Origin: Gemmatimonas sp.
GTDB lineage: Bacteria > Gemmatimonadota > Gemmatimonadetes > Gemmatimonadales > Gemmatimonadaceae
NCBI GenBank assembly: GCA_011390885.1
Contig: JAABRO010000062.1
Span: 1 to 64,000 of the forward strand
Length of the DNA: 64,000 bases
Direction of reading: 5' to 3'
In this document: piece after piece, positions 35,194 through 44,680 of the stretch
Position numbering within the stretch: position 1 is the first letter of the stretch
Layout of the letters: each line of letters starts with the position of its first letter
Made by a program: the position numbers and the translations under genes
The notes under the pieces: model-generated
Databases searched by the model: none
What the model was told of the DNA's origin: nothing
Seen by the model: only the letters and a program-made list of their open reading frames with translations

Positions 35194-35804
35194 GCGCCCC
35201 TCCCGATCAGCAGCGCCAGCGCGGAGACCACCGTGCCGATGGAGGACAGGCGACTGCGCAGCTGCTCCAACGCCCGCACGAGGTGGTTGTTCACGGTGCG
35301 CGGTGCGCATCCCATCACGTCGGCGATCTCCTGGTGGCTCAGGCCGTCGAAGCGGCTGAGGCGGAGTGCCTCGCGCTGACGCGGCGGCAGTTCGGCAATG
35401 AACTGCTGCAGGCGCTCGGCCAGCTCCGACGCCTCCAGCTGCTGGTCGGCGCCGGCCGGATCGCGCGGGCGCGCGGCAATGGCCGCGGATCCCGGGTCTT
35501 CCAGGAGGTGCCGCCGCGTCTGTTCGTCACGGAGCTGGTTGAGAGCGAGATTGCGCACGGTGCGGTAGAGGAGGGCACGAAGGGAGAGCGACGGATCGAG
35601 TGTGGCGCGACGGTCCCACACACGGACGAAGGCATCCTGCGCGAGGTCTCGCGCGGCCGCTTCATCCCTCACGAGCCGGACGACCGAGCGCCAGAGCGGC
35701 TCGTACGTGGCATCGAAGAGGGCGCGCAGGGCCTGTGCGTCGTTGGCGGCCAACCGGCGCGCCCACTCCGCATATCGCTCCGCGTCCTGTGCTTGATCCG
35801 ACAT
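35190..35804 (-). CDS. ECF (sigma-70 family) RNA polymerase sigma factor, FecI-like
   Basis: 204 residues from ATG 35804; an ATG at 35810 and a GTG at 35819 are alternative in-frame starts. Sigma region 2 (about 20-95) shows ALRALFDATYEPLWRSVVRL and the -10 contacting DLAQDAFVRVWDRRATLD. Region 4 (about 135-190) shows ELPPRQREALRLSRFDGLSH, then a helix-turn-helix IADVMGCAPRTVNNHLVRAL. There is no C-terminal extension except a short hydrophobic end (ALALLIGRG). It is first in the sigma-FecR-receptor unit and should direct transcription of the TonB receptor genes in response to the ligand. Confidence 0.93.
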   Translation of the reverse strand: MSDQAQDAERYAEWARRLAANDAQALRALFDATYEPLWRSVVRLVRDEAAARDLAQDAFVRVWDRRATLDPSLSLRALLYRTVRNLALNQLRDEQTRRHLLEDPGSAAIAARPRDPAGADQQLEASELAERLQQFIAELPPRQREALRLSRFDGLSHQEIADVMGCAPRTVNNHLVRALEQLRSRLSSIGTVVSALALLIGRGA

Positions 35805-35921
35805 GCGCATGCTGTACACGTGATGGGACGCCGGTGACCATGCCAGCCGCGGTCGGCCCGAATGTCATGCCACGACCGTGACACCTTGTCCGCGTGCCGT
35901 GATACCCCGCACATTCCTCCC

Positions 35922-36149
35922 ATGAGCCCTGCCGAGACGACCCAGCCGAGCGGCCGCGAGCGCCGCGCGAATGCGCGCCTGCGCGAACTCGTGGACGAAA
36001 TGATGGCGTCGATTCGCGCCGCTGCCAATGTGGACCTGTGGACGGCCGAGGAGCGCGCTCGCTACGAAGCCGACATGGCGCGCATCATGGCGAGCGTGCG
36101 CGATCAGGCGCTGGAGGGCGGCCGCGCCCCGAGGGCGCGACTGGACTGA
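35922..36149 (+). CDS. Small hypothetical protein
   Basis: 75 residues from ATG 35922. The sequence is polar and helical, with ERRANARLRELVDEMMASIR followed by a second charged helix (EERARYEADMARIMASVRDQ), so a small coiled-coil hairpin is likely. No family recognised. It is divergent from the ECF sigma gene (118-base gap), and its last 46 bases overlap the convergent membrane protein gene. Amphipathic, in-phase sequence supports it being real, but no homology was checked. Confidence 0.5.
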   Translation: MSPAETTQPSGRERRANARLRELVDEMMASIRAAANVDLWTAEERARYEADMARIMASVRDQALEGGRAPRARLD

Positions 36150-36523
36150 CGCACGACGGCGCGCTGGCGCAGGAAACCGTACAGGCCGGCCAGCAGCGCG
36201 CCCACCGGCGCGGCGAAGATCGCCGGCAGGCCTGCCAGGGTGTTGTCCGCCACCCCGTAGCGCAGCAGCATCGCGCCGAACACGAGCGTGAACGTGAGCG
36301 CTCCGCCGAACAGGGCGAACAGCACGCCGAACACGAGCGGCGGCGTGGGACGCACCGCCCACCCGCGCCAGGCCCACCACGCAGCCACGCTGCCCACCAG
36401 CAGGGCGGGTGAGCCGAACACGAGGGCGGCCCCCACGCCCTGATCGGACGCGGTGAACCACCCGACGGCCGTACTGAACAGCGACAGCGCGCACGCGGTC
36501 GCGATCGCGCGGCGCCACTTCAT
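36104..36523 (-). CDS. Small four-helix membrane protein
   Basis: 139 residues. It has about four membrane helices: ATACALSLFSTAVGWF, ALVFGSPALLVGSVAAWWAW, LVFGVLFALFGGALTFTLVF and LPAIFAAPVGALLAGLYGFL. A basic C-terminus follows. No motif identifies it; it looks like a generic small integral membrane protein. It converges on and overlaps the small gene at 35922-36149 and is separated from the phosphatase gene by 151 bases. Confidence 0.55.
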   Translation of the reverse strand: MKWRRAIATACALSLFSTAVGWFTASDQGVGAALVFGSPALLVGSVAAWWAWRGWAVRPTPPLVFGVLFALFGGALTFTLVFGAMLLRYGVADNTLAGLPAIFAAPVGALLAGLYGFLRQRAVVRQSSRALGARPPSSA

Positions 36524-36674
36524 GAGGGCATCGACCAGATGGGTGGGAGAGGGGACGGCCGGACGGCGACAGCACGGCCGGCTCCATCACACGATGTCTC
36601 ATGCCGCTGGCGGCCGCCAGTCCTGACCGCGGCCACCTCTCGACGACACTGAACGCCTGCCTCCCGACCGCCAC

Positions 36675-38108
36675 TTACGGCCGCCGGTACGCCGGCGGGC
36701 TCGTCATGGTGCGCGGCTCCACCGCCGTGGGCATGCGCTCCACGAAACGGTTGGGCTGCGCATCGCGACGGACGAGGTCGAACGCGTCGTACAGCAGCCC
36801 CGTGGCGGTGCGCGCCTCGTAGCGCAGTGTGTCGCCGGCCACGCGGATGATCTGGAAGAGCTGCGTGTTCTCCGCCTTGCGGTCGATCGTGGCGTCGAAG
36901 CGGTCCCACCCTTCGGGCTTGGCGTCGTACATCTTGCCGCCGCTCACCGACACCACGTACACCGGCCCCGTGCCGCCCACGCGCGCGTTCATCCCCGTGG
37001 GTACGTTCTGCACGGTGGGGCCCGTCATCACCGAGCGACCGCGCGCGTACGTGTGATCGTGTCCCTGCAGCACCAGGTCCACGCCGTACTCCTCGAGCAC
37101 CGGCTTCCACGCCTCACGCAGCGCCGGGTTGTCCCGCTCGCCGGCTGCCGAGTACACGGGGTGGTGGAAGGTGGCGATCGTCCACGGCTGCGGATTGTCG
37201 CGCAGCACGCCTTTGAGCCACTCCGTCTGCGCTTCCCGGTTGCGGTTGGAGTTGAGCACCACGATGCGCGCGCCTTCGTAGTCGAACCAGTAGTTCGACT
37301 CCTCCAGGCCGGCCACGCCGTTGCGCGGCAGCGTGAACTGCGGATTCCAGAACACCGAGAGGCTGCTCTCCTTGCGCTCCACCTCGGCCGCGGAGCGCGC
37401 GCGATACTCATGATTGCCTGGCGTAGGCACACTGCCCACCATGGCGTGAATGAAGCCGCCGGCGCGGAACCATTCACCCCACTGCCACTCGCTGTTGCCG
37501 TCGTTCACGAGATCGCCGGCATGCACGATGAAGCGCATGTCGGGCGCGTGGCGGAAGCCCTCGCGCACCACGCGCGACCAGAGCGACAGGATGTCGTTCT
37601 GCGCATCGCCGAGGTACAGGAAGCTGAACGGCTTGCGGCTCGTGCTGGCCGTGCGGAACTGGAACCACTCCGTCCAGCGCGTGCCGTCGCCCACGCGGTA
37701 GGCGTAGAGCGTGTCGGGGCGCAGTCCGGTGAAGGTCACCGAGTGGTAGTGCACCACGCTGCCGGCGCTCGGCACCTCGCGCGCATCATGGCGCTCCGTG
37801 GCGGCGGTGTCGGTGCGCGCGATGTCGGCCATCTTCGGCCCGTCGCTCGCGATCACGATCTGCGCCAGCGCCATGGTGACGGTGGTATCCGTGCGCCAGG
37901 TGACGCTCTGCGTGGTGGCCGGATCATCGGACCATGTGAGCACGACACGATCGGGGTCGGGCGACGGGCGGTCCCAGACGCGGTCGGTCACGCGCTGCTG
38001 GGCGTGAACGCTGGTGCTGGCGGCCGCGCTGCCCGCCGCGAGCAGCAGGGCGAGCACGAGGATGGGATGCCGGCGACGCGCGGGCATCGTGGGGAAACGC
38101 GGAATCAT
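36675..38108 (-). CDS. Exported purple acid phosphatase-type metallophosphoesterase
   Basis: 477 residues with a signal peptide (about 12-36). A fibronectin-like N-terminal domain (about 45-155, VVLTWSDDPATTQSVTWRTD) is typical of purple acid phosphatases. The metallophosphatase domain has the dimetal motifs in order: LGDAQND, HAGDLVNDG, TPGNHEY, FHHPVYS and GHDHTYAR. It should hydrolyse phosphomonoesters outside the cytoplasm, releasing phosphate. Its start overlaps the stop of the PHP-type hydrolase gene (ATGA), so both are expressed together. A TonB receptor of the large-substrate class lies upstream, which suggests an organophosphate-use locus. The exact substrate is not visible. Confidence 0.9.
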   Translation of the reverse strand: MIPRFPTMPARRRHPILVLALLLAAGSAAASTSVHAQQRVTDRVWDRPSPDPDRVVLTWSDDPATTQSVTWRTDTTVTMALAQIVIASDGPKMADIARTDTAATERHDAREVPSAGSVVHYHSVTFTGLRPDTLYAYRVGDGTRWTEWFQFRTASTSRKPFSFLYLGDAQNDILSLWSRVVREGFRHAPDMRFIVHAGDLVNDGNSEWQWGEWFRAGGFIHAMVGSVPTPGNHEYRARSAAEVERKESSLSVFWNPQFTLPRNGVAGLEESNYWFDYEGARIVVLNSNRNREAQTEWLKGVLRDNPQPWTIATFHHPVYSAAGERDNPALREAWKPVLEEYGVDLVLQGHDHTYARGRSVMTGPTVQNVPTGMNARVGGTGPVYVVSVSGGKMYDAKPEGWDRFDATIDRKAENTQLFQIIRVAGDTLRYEARTATGLLYDAFDLVRRDAQPNRFVERMPTAVEPRTMTSPPAYRRP

Positions 38109-39541
38109 TGGACCGTCAGGAAGATGGGGTTGCCGTAGAACCAGAGGTCGCTCCAGGGATCCTCGCCCTTCGGGTCGTCCGCCGGTTCGAGTTCGGAGGT
38201 GTTCGTGCCACGCACGCGCAGGTAGCTCGTGTGGTGCACATCGCGCAGCACGTGTTCCATGACCAGGTACTCGCCCTCCACGCGCCAGTCGGCGGCGGTG
38301 AAGCGGCGCACGACGCTGGTGGTGGGATTGCGATCGTTCGAGCGATCGGCGGCGGGTCCGGTGACCTCGCCCACGATGAGGTCCACGCGCGCCACCGCGG
38401 GCGTTTCGCCTCGGTGATTGGGCGCGGCCGGATCGCGAACGCGGATCACCACGCGCACGTCCTGCCCGGAGCGCACCATCAGCGTGCCGCCGATCGAGGC
38501 GTCCGCCGCACCGTTCGTGCTCGCGGTCACGTGCAACTCGCTCGCGAGGTCACCCGTGGTCACGAACACGCGCCCGTTGCGCACCCCGTCGAGGATGTCG
38601 TCGTGCGTGCGCGCGGCGTACACGTAGGTCTTGGAGTACTCGCCGGGCCAGAAGTCGCTGCCGCCGTCACGCCAGTTGCGGTGCGAGTCGGAGCTGGACG
38701 TGATCCACCAGCGGCGCCCCTCGCCGAGCAGAGCGTCCCACAGGCCACCCACGCGCGCAGTCATCTGGTCGAAGCCCCCCTTGGTGGCCTCTCGACTGTA
38801 GCCGCCACGCGCGCCGGTGCTGTCGATGGTCCCGTCGCGGTTGAGGGCACCCGCCTGATGCCCAGGTGCGCCTTCCATGCCCACGGCCACGCGCGGCGCG
38901 GCATCGTTCCAGTTCCGGAACTCGGACGGCGTGTCCAGCCCGTACCGGCCGAGACCCAGCGCGGAACGCGCGGGATGATTGGCGATGAGCACCGGTGCGA
39001 GCGAGAGGCCGGCCATGTAGCGCAGCGCCTCGAGCATCTTCGGCTCCACGTCGCGCGCCACGTTGGGGGGGAACTCGTCGCGCTTGGCGTAGCGATGCTC
39101 GATCTCGTACAGGTCGGTGTGCTCGTGGTCCGAGTGCGGCATGATCAGGCTGCTGTGATCGGCGCCCGGCGTGTCGAACTCCATGCCGTAGAACTGGATG
39201 AGGTCGGGAATCGCCTGGCGCGACTGCTGCAGCTCGGGGTACGCCATCTCGAGGTTGACCTTCGAGTGGTTCGGGCCGCCGTGGTCGGTGGACACCATCC
39301 ACGACAGCCCGTGCTTCCGGGCCATCTCGGCGTTGCGCGGGATCGGATACGATGCGTCACCGGCCACGATTGGTGTGGGCGGCGTGGTGGAGTCGTTCCA
39401 GCCCACGCTGAAGCGGCTGTGCACGTGATGATCACCGGCCAGCCAGGACCGCGCGGGCGCGGACGCCGTCAGCGCAGGGGGAACCGACGCGCACGCGCCG
39501 AGCAGGGTGGCGGCGGCGATCGGGAAGAGCGGAAGACGCAT
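38105..39541 (-). CDS. PHP-type metallohydrolase lipoprotein
   Basis: 478 residues from ATG 39541; upstream in-frame codons add no signal. A lipobox (LLGAC) follows RLPLFPIAAATL. The mature protein starts with WLAGDHHVHSRFS (near 36-48) and later has MVSTDHGGPNHSK, the His-rich PHP (polymerase and histidinol phosphatase) metal-site arrangement. Further candidate ligands are in QFYGMEFDTPGADH, HSDHEHTD and WITSSSDSHRNW. The C-terminal part (about 360-475) is beta-rich. It would hydrolyse a phosphoester or amide in the periplasm. Overlap with the phosphatase gene supports phosphoester use. DUF3604-type and CehA-like proteins share this pattern and are alternatives. Confidence 0.75.
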   Translation of the reverse strand: MRLPLFPIAAATLLGACASVPPALTASAPARSWLAGDHHVHSRFSVGWNDSTTPPTPIVAGDASYPIPRNAEMARKHGLSWMVSTDHGGPNHSKVNLEMAYPELQQSRQAIPDLIQFYGMEFDTPGADHSSLIMPHSDHEHTDLYEIEHRYAKRDEFPPNVARDVEPKMLEALRYMAGLSLAPVLIANHPARSALGLGRYGLDTPSEFRNWNDAAPRVAVGMEGAPGHQAGALNRDGTIDSTGARGGYSREATKGGFDQMTARVGGLWDALLGEGRRWWITSSSDSHRNWRDGGSDFWPGEYSKTYVYAARTHDDILDGVRNGRVFVTTGDLASELHVTASTNGAADASIGGTLMVRSGQDVRVVIRVRDPAAPNHRGETPAVARVDLIVGEVTGPAADRSNDRNPTTSVVRRFTAADWRVEGEYLVMEHVLRDVHHTSYLRVRGTNTSELEPADDPKGEDPWSDLWFYGNPIFLTVQ

Positions 39542-39578
39542 GAGCGACACGATGGGTATGGACGTCAGGTGAAATGAA

Positions 39579-39608
39579 GCGGCCACCGGGCCGGAGCCCG
39601 GTGGCCGC
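39579..39608 (-). terminator. Hairpin after the second TonB receptor gene
   Basis: A 13-bp perfect stem (GCGGCCACCGGGC and its complement) with a 4-base loop begins 12 bases after the stop of the TonB receptor gene. Reading leftward it is followed by TTCATTTCACC, a moderately T-rich run. This is the best intrinsic-terminator candidate in the window, and implies that the PHP gene is at least partly transcribed from its own promoter or by read-through. Confidence 0.7.
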
Positions 39609-39619
39609 GCCAGACAGAC

Positions 39620-42499
39620 TCAGCGCGTGGTGCGCACGCCGATCGAGAAGGTGCGACCGGTGAGCACGTGCAGGTCGTAGCGGTCCTTCTGGCCCTGGTA
39701 GCGCACCTCGGGTGCGTTGCTCAGGTTGCGGCCGGTCGCGATGATCTCCCAGCGCGGGCCCTGCAGCTGCCAGCGCAGGTTGAGGTCCATCGTCTCGCGG
39801 GCCGCCGTGAACCGGTCGAAGCCGACGCGCGTGTCCACCGACGTGAGGAAGTCGCTGCGGCGTGCGTAGGCGAAGCGGATTTCGAAGGGGCCGCGCTGGT
39901 AGTAGGGAATGATGTTGATCACGTTGTCCGGCTGCCCAAGGAACGGCAGCGTGCCGTCGCGCCCCACGATCTCGAGCTCCGACGTGATGAACGCCACATT
40001 GGCGTTGATGCCCAGACCGTTGAGCGCGCCCGGCAGGAAGTAGAGCGGCTGCGACCAGGACATTTCCACGCCGCCCAGCGAGCCAGCATCGCCGTTGCGC
40101 TGCTGCGTGTACTGCAGGCGCGTGAAGAAGCGGCCCTCGTACGTGGTGTCGCGCGCGGTGGTGCGGAACGTGTAGATCGGGTTGTCGATCTTCTTGTAGA
40201 AGTACGCCAGCGAGAGCGAGCCGCCGGTCCGCGGGTAGTACTCGAGCGACGCGTCGTAGTTCTGGGACTCGTACGGCTGGAGGTCGGGGTTGTTGTCGGT
40301 GACCGTGCCGTCGAAGGCGTTCGGGATGTTCTGGTCGGGGATGTAGTTGGCGCGCGTCCAGCTCGCCAGCTGCGTGAACTGGGGGCGCGCGATCGTTCCC
40401 GTGTACGCGGCGCGCACGAGCAGGTCGTCGGTCAGGTCGAGCTTGAAGATCGCCGCCGGCAGCACGTTGGTGTAGGAGTTGTTGCGCGTGGTGCGCGAGT
40501 CGGGAAACGTGTAGCGCTGGCTGGCCGACAGTCGCGAGTTCTCCTGCAGCTCCCAGAAGCTGGCGTCGGAGTCGGTGCGCTCCACGCGCACGCCGCCCAC
40601 CACGCTGAGCTTGCCGAACTCCGCCGAGCCCATGAGGTAGCCCGCCGAGATGCGCTCGCGCACATAAGCGTCGCCATCGATGGCCTGGATCTGCGAGGCG
40701 TTCATGTCCTGCGGGAACGTGTCGCGATAGAAGTTGCGCCGCGCGAACGTCGTGAACTTGTCCACCGAACCCTGCTGGAACGGCGTGGCGCCACCCTGCA
40801 GGCCGCCCACCACCGGCTCATTGTACTGGTCGAGCGTGACGCGAACCGGGAAGGTGAAGCGGTCCGACGTGTCGTCGATGTCGCGATCGCGCGAGGTGAA
40901 CTTGCCACCCAGCTTCAGGAAGGCAGGAAAGCGCCCCAGCTTGCCGTCGAAGCGCAGGTCGCCCGAGGCGATCTGCGTGTTGTCGATCACGAAGCGCTCG
41001 TTGTTCGACATGCCCTGCAGCGGGAAGTTCGCGGCGTTGTTGATGAACGTGCGGTCCTCGGGCTCCACGCCGTAGAAGTACTTCGAGAAGTCGAGCGTCA
41101 CCGGCACCTGAACCTCCGTGGCGCGCGGGTTCTCGAAGGTCGCGTCCACAGACCAGCTGTGCGCCTCGCCGCGCGTCACCACCGTGTTCAGGTCGAGCGT
41201 CGCGTTCTTCCACCGGCGCGTGCCGCCGACCTGCAGCGAGTAGAGGTCCTCCTCCTCGCGCGGGTCGCTGATGTCGAGCTCGATCGAGCTGGCGGTGTTG
41301 CGCCCCACGCGCGCGTTGTCCGGGAACTGGTACGCCCCGGTGAACGTGATCTCGAACTCGGAGTTGCGCTCCTGCTCGCGGGTGCGGGTGTAGAGGGTGC
41401 GCAGGAACAGGTCGGTGCTGGGCGACGGGCGCCAATCCAGGTTGCTGCTCAGGCTCTGGCGCGTGCGGTCGTTGTCGGCCACCTGCAGCTCGAGCTCGTT
41501 CGACACGTCGATCGAATCACCCGTGCTCGAGTTGCGCACGCGAATCCAGCCGTCCGGATCGGCCACGGCCACGGACTTGTCGCTCTGTGAGGCGCTGCCG
41601 GAGAGCACGATGCCGAAGCTCTCGTTCGGGCCGAAGCGGCGGCCCGTCGTCATGTCCAGCTCATACGGCTGCTTCTGCGGACCGTAGTCCACTTGGCGGC
41701 TGGTGAAGAGCCCCTCGGCGATGCCGAAAAAGAACGGACGCGGACGGTCGAATGCCGACAGCGTGCGCAGGTTCACCGTGCCGCCGATCGTGTTCGCGTC
41801 CATGTCGGGCGTGACCGCCTTGACCACCTCGATGTTCGACACCATCGACGCGGGAAGCAGGTCGAGCGTCTGCGATCGGTCGGACGACGTGGTGGCCATC
41901 TGCTGGCCGTTGAGCGTCACGTTGTTGAGGTTGGGCGCGATGCCGCGAATGGACACGGTGCGTCCTTCGCCGCGGCTCGTTTCGATATAGATGCCGGGGA
42001 TGCGCTGCACCGCCTCGGCCACGTTCTGGTCGGGGAGCAGGCCGATCTCGTCACCCGAGGTGACGTCGCTGATCGTGGCCGAGCGACGCTTCTGCTCGGC
42101 CGAGCGGATCTGGCCGCCGCGTTCGCCGGTCACGGTGATGCCGGCGAGCTCCACGGTGGCGAGTTCGACGGCCACGGCGAGGTTCACCGTGCTGCCGGCC
42201 TCGACCTGCACGGAGCGCTCGGCCGGCTTGCGACCGAGCGAGCGGATGCTGATGCGCTGCGCGCCGGCCGGCACGGCGTTCAGGCGAAACACGCCTTCAC
42301 GATCAGTGGTCGTGGACAGGCTCGTGCCGACGACCGTGACGGCAGCCGACACCACGGGATTGCCATCCGGTCCCGTGACACGGCCAGTCACCACACCGGT
42401 CGCCTGTGCTGCGAGGTCGGCGGGTGCGAAGGCGAGGAGCAGGAAGAGCAGCGAGGCGATGTGTGCCGCGCGTGCGAGGAATGATCGAAACGGGTGCAT
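39620..42499 (-). CDS. TonB-dependent receptor, large-substrate (Caulobacter-type) class
   Basis: 959 residues from ATG 42499, which has GGAGA upstream; the frame extends to 42544 without better support. After the signal peptide come a carboxypeptidase-regulatory-like domain (about 33-115, TGRVTGPDGNPVVSAAVTVV) and a plug. The plug has SATISDVTSGDEIGLLPDQN and VAEAVQRIPGIYIETSRGEG and NNVTLNGQQMATT, signature of the TonB-receptor class common in Caulobacter and relatives. The barrel ends RTFSIGVRTTR. There is no STN domain, so it is not a FecR-type signalling receptor. This class often imports oligosaccharides or other polymers. The downstream phosphatase and hydrolase favour a phosphorylated substrate, as inference. 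Confidence 0.9.
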   Translation of the reverse strand: MHPFRSFLARAAHIASLLFLLLAFAPADLAAQATGVVTGRVTGPDGNPVVSAAVTVVGTSLSTTTDREGVFRLNAVPAGAQRISIRSLGRKPAERSVQVEAGSTVNLAVAVELATVELAGITVTGERGGQIRSAEQKRRSATISDVTSGDEIGLLPDQNVAEAVQRIPGIYIETSRGEGRTVSIRGIAPNLNNVTLNGQQMATTSSDRSQTLDLLPASMVSNIEVVKAVTPDMDANTIGGTVNLRTLSAFDRPRPFFFGIAEGLFTSRQVDYGPQKQPYELDMTTGRRFGPNESFGIVLSGSASQSDKSVAVADPDGWIRVRNSSTGDSIDVSNELELQVADNDRTRQSLSSNLDWRPSPSTDLFLRTLYTRTREQERNSEFEITFTGAYQFPDNARVGRNTASSIELDISDPREEEDLYSLQVGGTRRWKNATLDLNTVVTRGEAHSWSVDATFENPRATEVQVPVTLDFSKYFYGVEPEDRTFINNAANFPLQGMSNNERFVIDNTQIASGDLRFDGKLGRFPAFLKLGGKFTSRDRDIDDTSDRFTFPVRVTLDQYNEPVVGGLQGGATPFQQGSVDKFTTFARRNFYRDTFPQDMNASQIQAIDGDAYVRERISAGYLMGSAEFGKLSVVGGVRVERTDSDASFWELQENSRLSASQRYTFPDSRTTRNNSYTNVLPAAIFKLDLTDDLLVRAAYTGTIARPQFTQLASWTRANYIPDQNIPNAFDGTVTDNNPDLQPYESQNYDASLEYYPRTGGSLSLAYFYKKIDNPIYTFRTTARDTTYEGRFFTRLQYTQQRNGDAGSLGGVEMSWSQPLYFLPGALNGLGINANVAFITSELEIVGRDGTLPFLGQPDNVINIIPYYQRGPFEIRFAYARRSDFLTSVDTRVGFDRFTAARETMDLNLRWQLQGPRWEIIATGRNLSNAPEVRYQGQKDRYDLHVLTGRTFSIGVRTTR

Positions 42500-42640
42500 C
42501 GCGTCTCCAGGGGAGGAAAGAGGATGCAGCACATTCGACAGCACCAGTCACGGCGGAATGCACGCGACGTACCGACCGCATGACGCACGCGTCACGGATG
42601 CCGCGAATGTCTCCGCGCTGTGACGATCAGGTCACCGACC

Positions 42641-44350
42641 TCACGCGTCCGCGTACACGAACGTCTCCGCGCGTGCGCCCGGATGCACGACCGCGCCGTA
42701 GCGCGCCGGCCCCACCGTCTGCGCGTAGCGCCAGATGGCGCCCGACTGGAACTCGCTCTGCCGCGGCGTCCACGCGGCGCGACGCTCGGCCAGCTCCTCC
42801 TCGCTCAGCGACACGTCGATCGTGCCCGCGTCGGCGTCGATCGTGATGAGGTCGCCGTCCTGCAGCAGCGCGATCGGACCGCCGAGGATCGCCTCGGGCC
42901 CCACATGCCCCACGCACAGCCCGCGCGTGGCCCCGGAGAAGCGGCCGTCGGTGACGAGCGCCACCGCCTCGCCCATGCCCTGCCCGTAGATGGCGCTCGT
43001 GGTGGACAGCATCTCGCGCATGCCCGGGCCGCCGGCCGGCCCCTCGTTGCGGATCACCAGCACGTCGCCCGCCGCGTACTGGTTGCCCATGACCGCGGCC
43101 ATGCACTCCTCCTCGCTTTCGAACACGCGCGCCGGCCCGCTGAAGTGGCGCGTCTTGCAGCCGGCCACCTTCACGATCGCCCCATCGGGCGCGAGCGAGC
43201 CCTTGAGCGCCACCAGGCCGCCGCTCGGGTACAGCGGCCGGCTCACCGGCCGCACCACCTCCTGCCCCTCCGGCAGCACCACGTCCGCGAGGTTCTCGGC
43301 CATCGTCTTGCCGGTCACGGTCACGCAGTCGCCGTGCAGATAGCCGCCGTCGAGCAGCGCCTTGAGGATCACCGGCACCCCGCCCATGGCGTGCACGTCG
43401 CTGGCCAGGAAGCGGCCACCGGGCTTGAGGTCGGCAATGAGCGGCGTGCGCCGGAACACGCGGTCGATGTCGAACAGGTCGAACGACAGGCCGGCCTCGT
43501 TGGCCAGCGACGGCAGGTGGAGCGCCGCGTTCGTGGAGCCGCCGGTGGCGGCCACCACCGCGGCGGCGTTCTCGAGCGCCTCACGGGTCACGATCTGCCG
43601 CGGGCGGGGGCCGTTCTTCACCAGGCGCATGACCGCCTCGCCCACCCGCTCGGCCCACACGATGCGGTCCTCGTGCGTGTTGGGCGGGCTGGCGGAGCCG
43701 GGGAGCGCCAGGCCGATCGCCTCGGACACGTAGGCCATGGTGTTGGCGGTGTAGTGCCCGCCGCAGGCGCCGGAGCCCGGGCACGCCACCTTCTCGAGTT
43801 CGGCCAACTCGGCGTCGCTCATGCGCCCCATGGCGTGGGCGCCGACGGCCTCGAACACGTCGAGCACCGAGACGTCCTTGCCGTGGAATTTTCCGGGCAT
43901 TATCGAGCCACCATAAAGAAACACCGACGCCACATCGAGCCGCAGCATGGCCATCATGAGCCCGGGCAGCGTCTTGTCGCACCCCGCGATCCCGATCAAC
44001 GCGTCGTAGCAGTGGCCGCGCACGGTCAGCTCCACCGAGTCGGCGATGATCTCCCGGCTCACCAGGGACGCCTTCATGCCCCGGTGCCCCATGGCCGTCA
44101 CGTCGGTCACGGTGATCGTCGTGAACTCGCGCGGGGTGCCTCCGTGGGCCCGCACGGCCGCCTTGGCGCGCTCGGCCTGCCACTTGAGCCCGATGTTGCA
44201 GGGCGCCGCCTCGTTCCAGCTCGAGACCACGCCCACCAGCGGGTTGCCGATGTCCGTCTCGTCCAGTCCCATGGCGTAGAAGAAGGACCGGTGCGGGGCC
44301 CGCTCGGGGCCTTCGGTGGCGTGGCGGCTGGGGAGGGTACGCTTGTCCAT
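42641..44350 (-). CDS. ilvD: Dihydroxy-acid dehydratase IlvD
   Basis: 569 residues from ATG 44350 ([10 protein letters not shown]); the frame continues to 44473 but that part is Pro/Arg-rich and not family-like. Family motifs include [30 protein letters not shown] (cluster Cys near 122), [16 protein letters not shown] (near 191, second cluster Cys), GGSTNAALH and [16 protein letters not shown] near the end. It dehydrates 2,3-dihydroxy-3-methylbutanoate and its homologue in valine and isoleucine synthesis, using an Fe-S cluster and Mg2+ in the cytoplasm. The three cysteines fit either the [2Fe-2S] or [4Fe-4S] form. No other ilv gene is adjacent. A perfect short palindrome lies upstream at 44463. 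Confidence 0.96.
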   Translation of the reverse strand: MDKRTLPSRHATEGPERAPHRSFFYAMGLDETDIGNPLVGVVSSWNEAAPCNIGLKWQAERAKAAVRAHGGTPREFTTITVTDVTAMGHRGMKASLVSREIIADSVELTVRGHCYDALIGIAGCDKTLPGLMMAMLRLDVASVFLYGGSIMPGKFHGKDVSVLDVFEAVGAHAMGRMSDAELAELEKVACPGSGACGGHYTANTMAYVSEAIGLALPGSASPPNTHEDRIVWAERVGEAVMRLVKNGPRPRQIVTREALENAAAVVAATGGSTNAALHLPSLANEAGLSFDLFDIDRVFRRTPLIADLKPGGRFLASDVHAMGGVPVILKALLDGGYLHGDCVTVTGKTMAENLADVVLPEGQEVVRPVSRPLYPSGGLVALKGSLAPDGAIVKVAGCKTRHFSGPARVFESEEECMAAVMGNQYAAGDVLVIRNEGPAGGPGMREMLSTTSAIYGQGMGEAVALVTDGRFSGATRGLCVGHVGPEAILGGPIALLQDGDLITIDADAGTIDVSLSEEELAERRAAWTPRQSEFQSGAIWRYAQTVGPARYGAVVHPGARAETFVYADA

Positions 44351-44680
44351 CGGGGCTCCAGAGGGCGGCGGGAACGGCCGGCAGCGCCGGTCGCGGGGGA
44401 GTGGAGGTGACCACGGCGACGACGTGACGGCGCGCCGCACCAACGGTCCGAGCGATCCTCGCGTATGGACCATACTCGGTCAAGGCTCCCCCCGGGCGGC
44501 GCGCGCCCCTTGCGCTGCGCGACCTCGCGAGGAACTTCCACGGGTTGATCGTTCCCGCCCCATCTGTGTGATCCCGCCGCGTCGCCTCCCTCCCGTCGGC
44601 GCGTGCGTTGCCCTGGTTCGGTCGAGGCGAGTCCTCGTCTCACCGATTGTTGCGGTGCCCCGTCTTTCGGAGTGCGTTGC
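44351..44680. other. 330-base divergent intergenic region
   Basis: It lies between the starts of ilvD (leftward) and the DUF1592 gene (rightward) and must hold both promoters. It contains the palindrome at 44463-44475 and several short GC-rich inverted stretches, for example GGCGGCGCGCGCC. There is no leader peptide with runs of Leu, Val or Ile codons that would indicate ilv attenuation, and no RNA gene that I can see. Confidence 0.5.
44463..44475. promoter_or_regulatory. 13-base palindrome upstream of ilvD
   Basis: GTATGGACCATAC is a perfect palindrome (6+1+6) 113 bases before the ilvD start and 205 bases before the DUF1592 gene. It stands out by being AT-richer than its surroundings. It may be a regulator binding site; there is no independent evidence. 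Confidence 0.35.

Noticed and set aside
33046..35379. Long plus-strand frame across the receptor and FecR genes
   Set aside because: Crosses two genes with proven motifs on the other strand and shows no family features.
44351..44680. Possible transcription attenuator or riboswitch before ilvD
   Set aside because: No leader ORF with branched-chain codons and no terminator/antiterminator pair could be seen.
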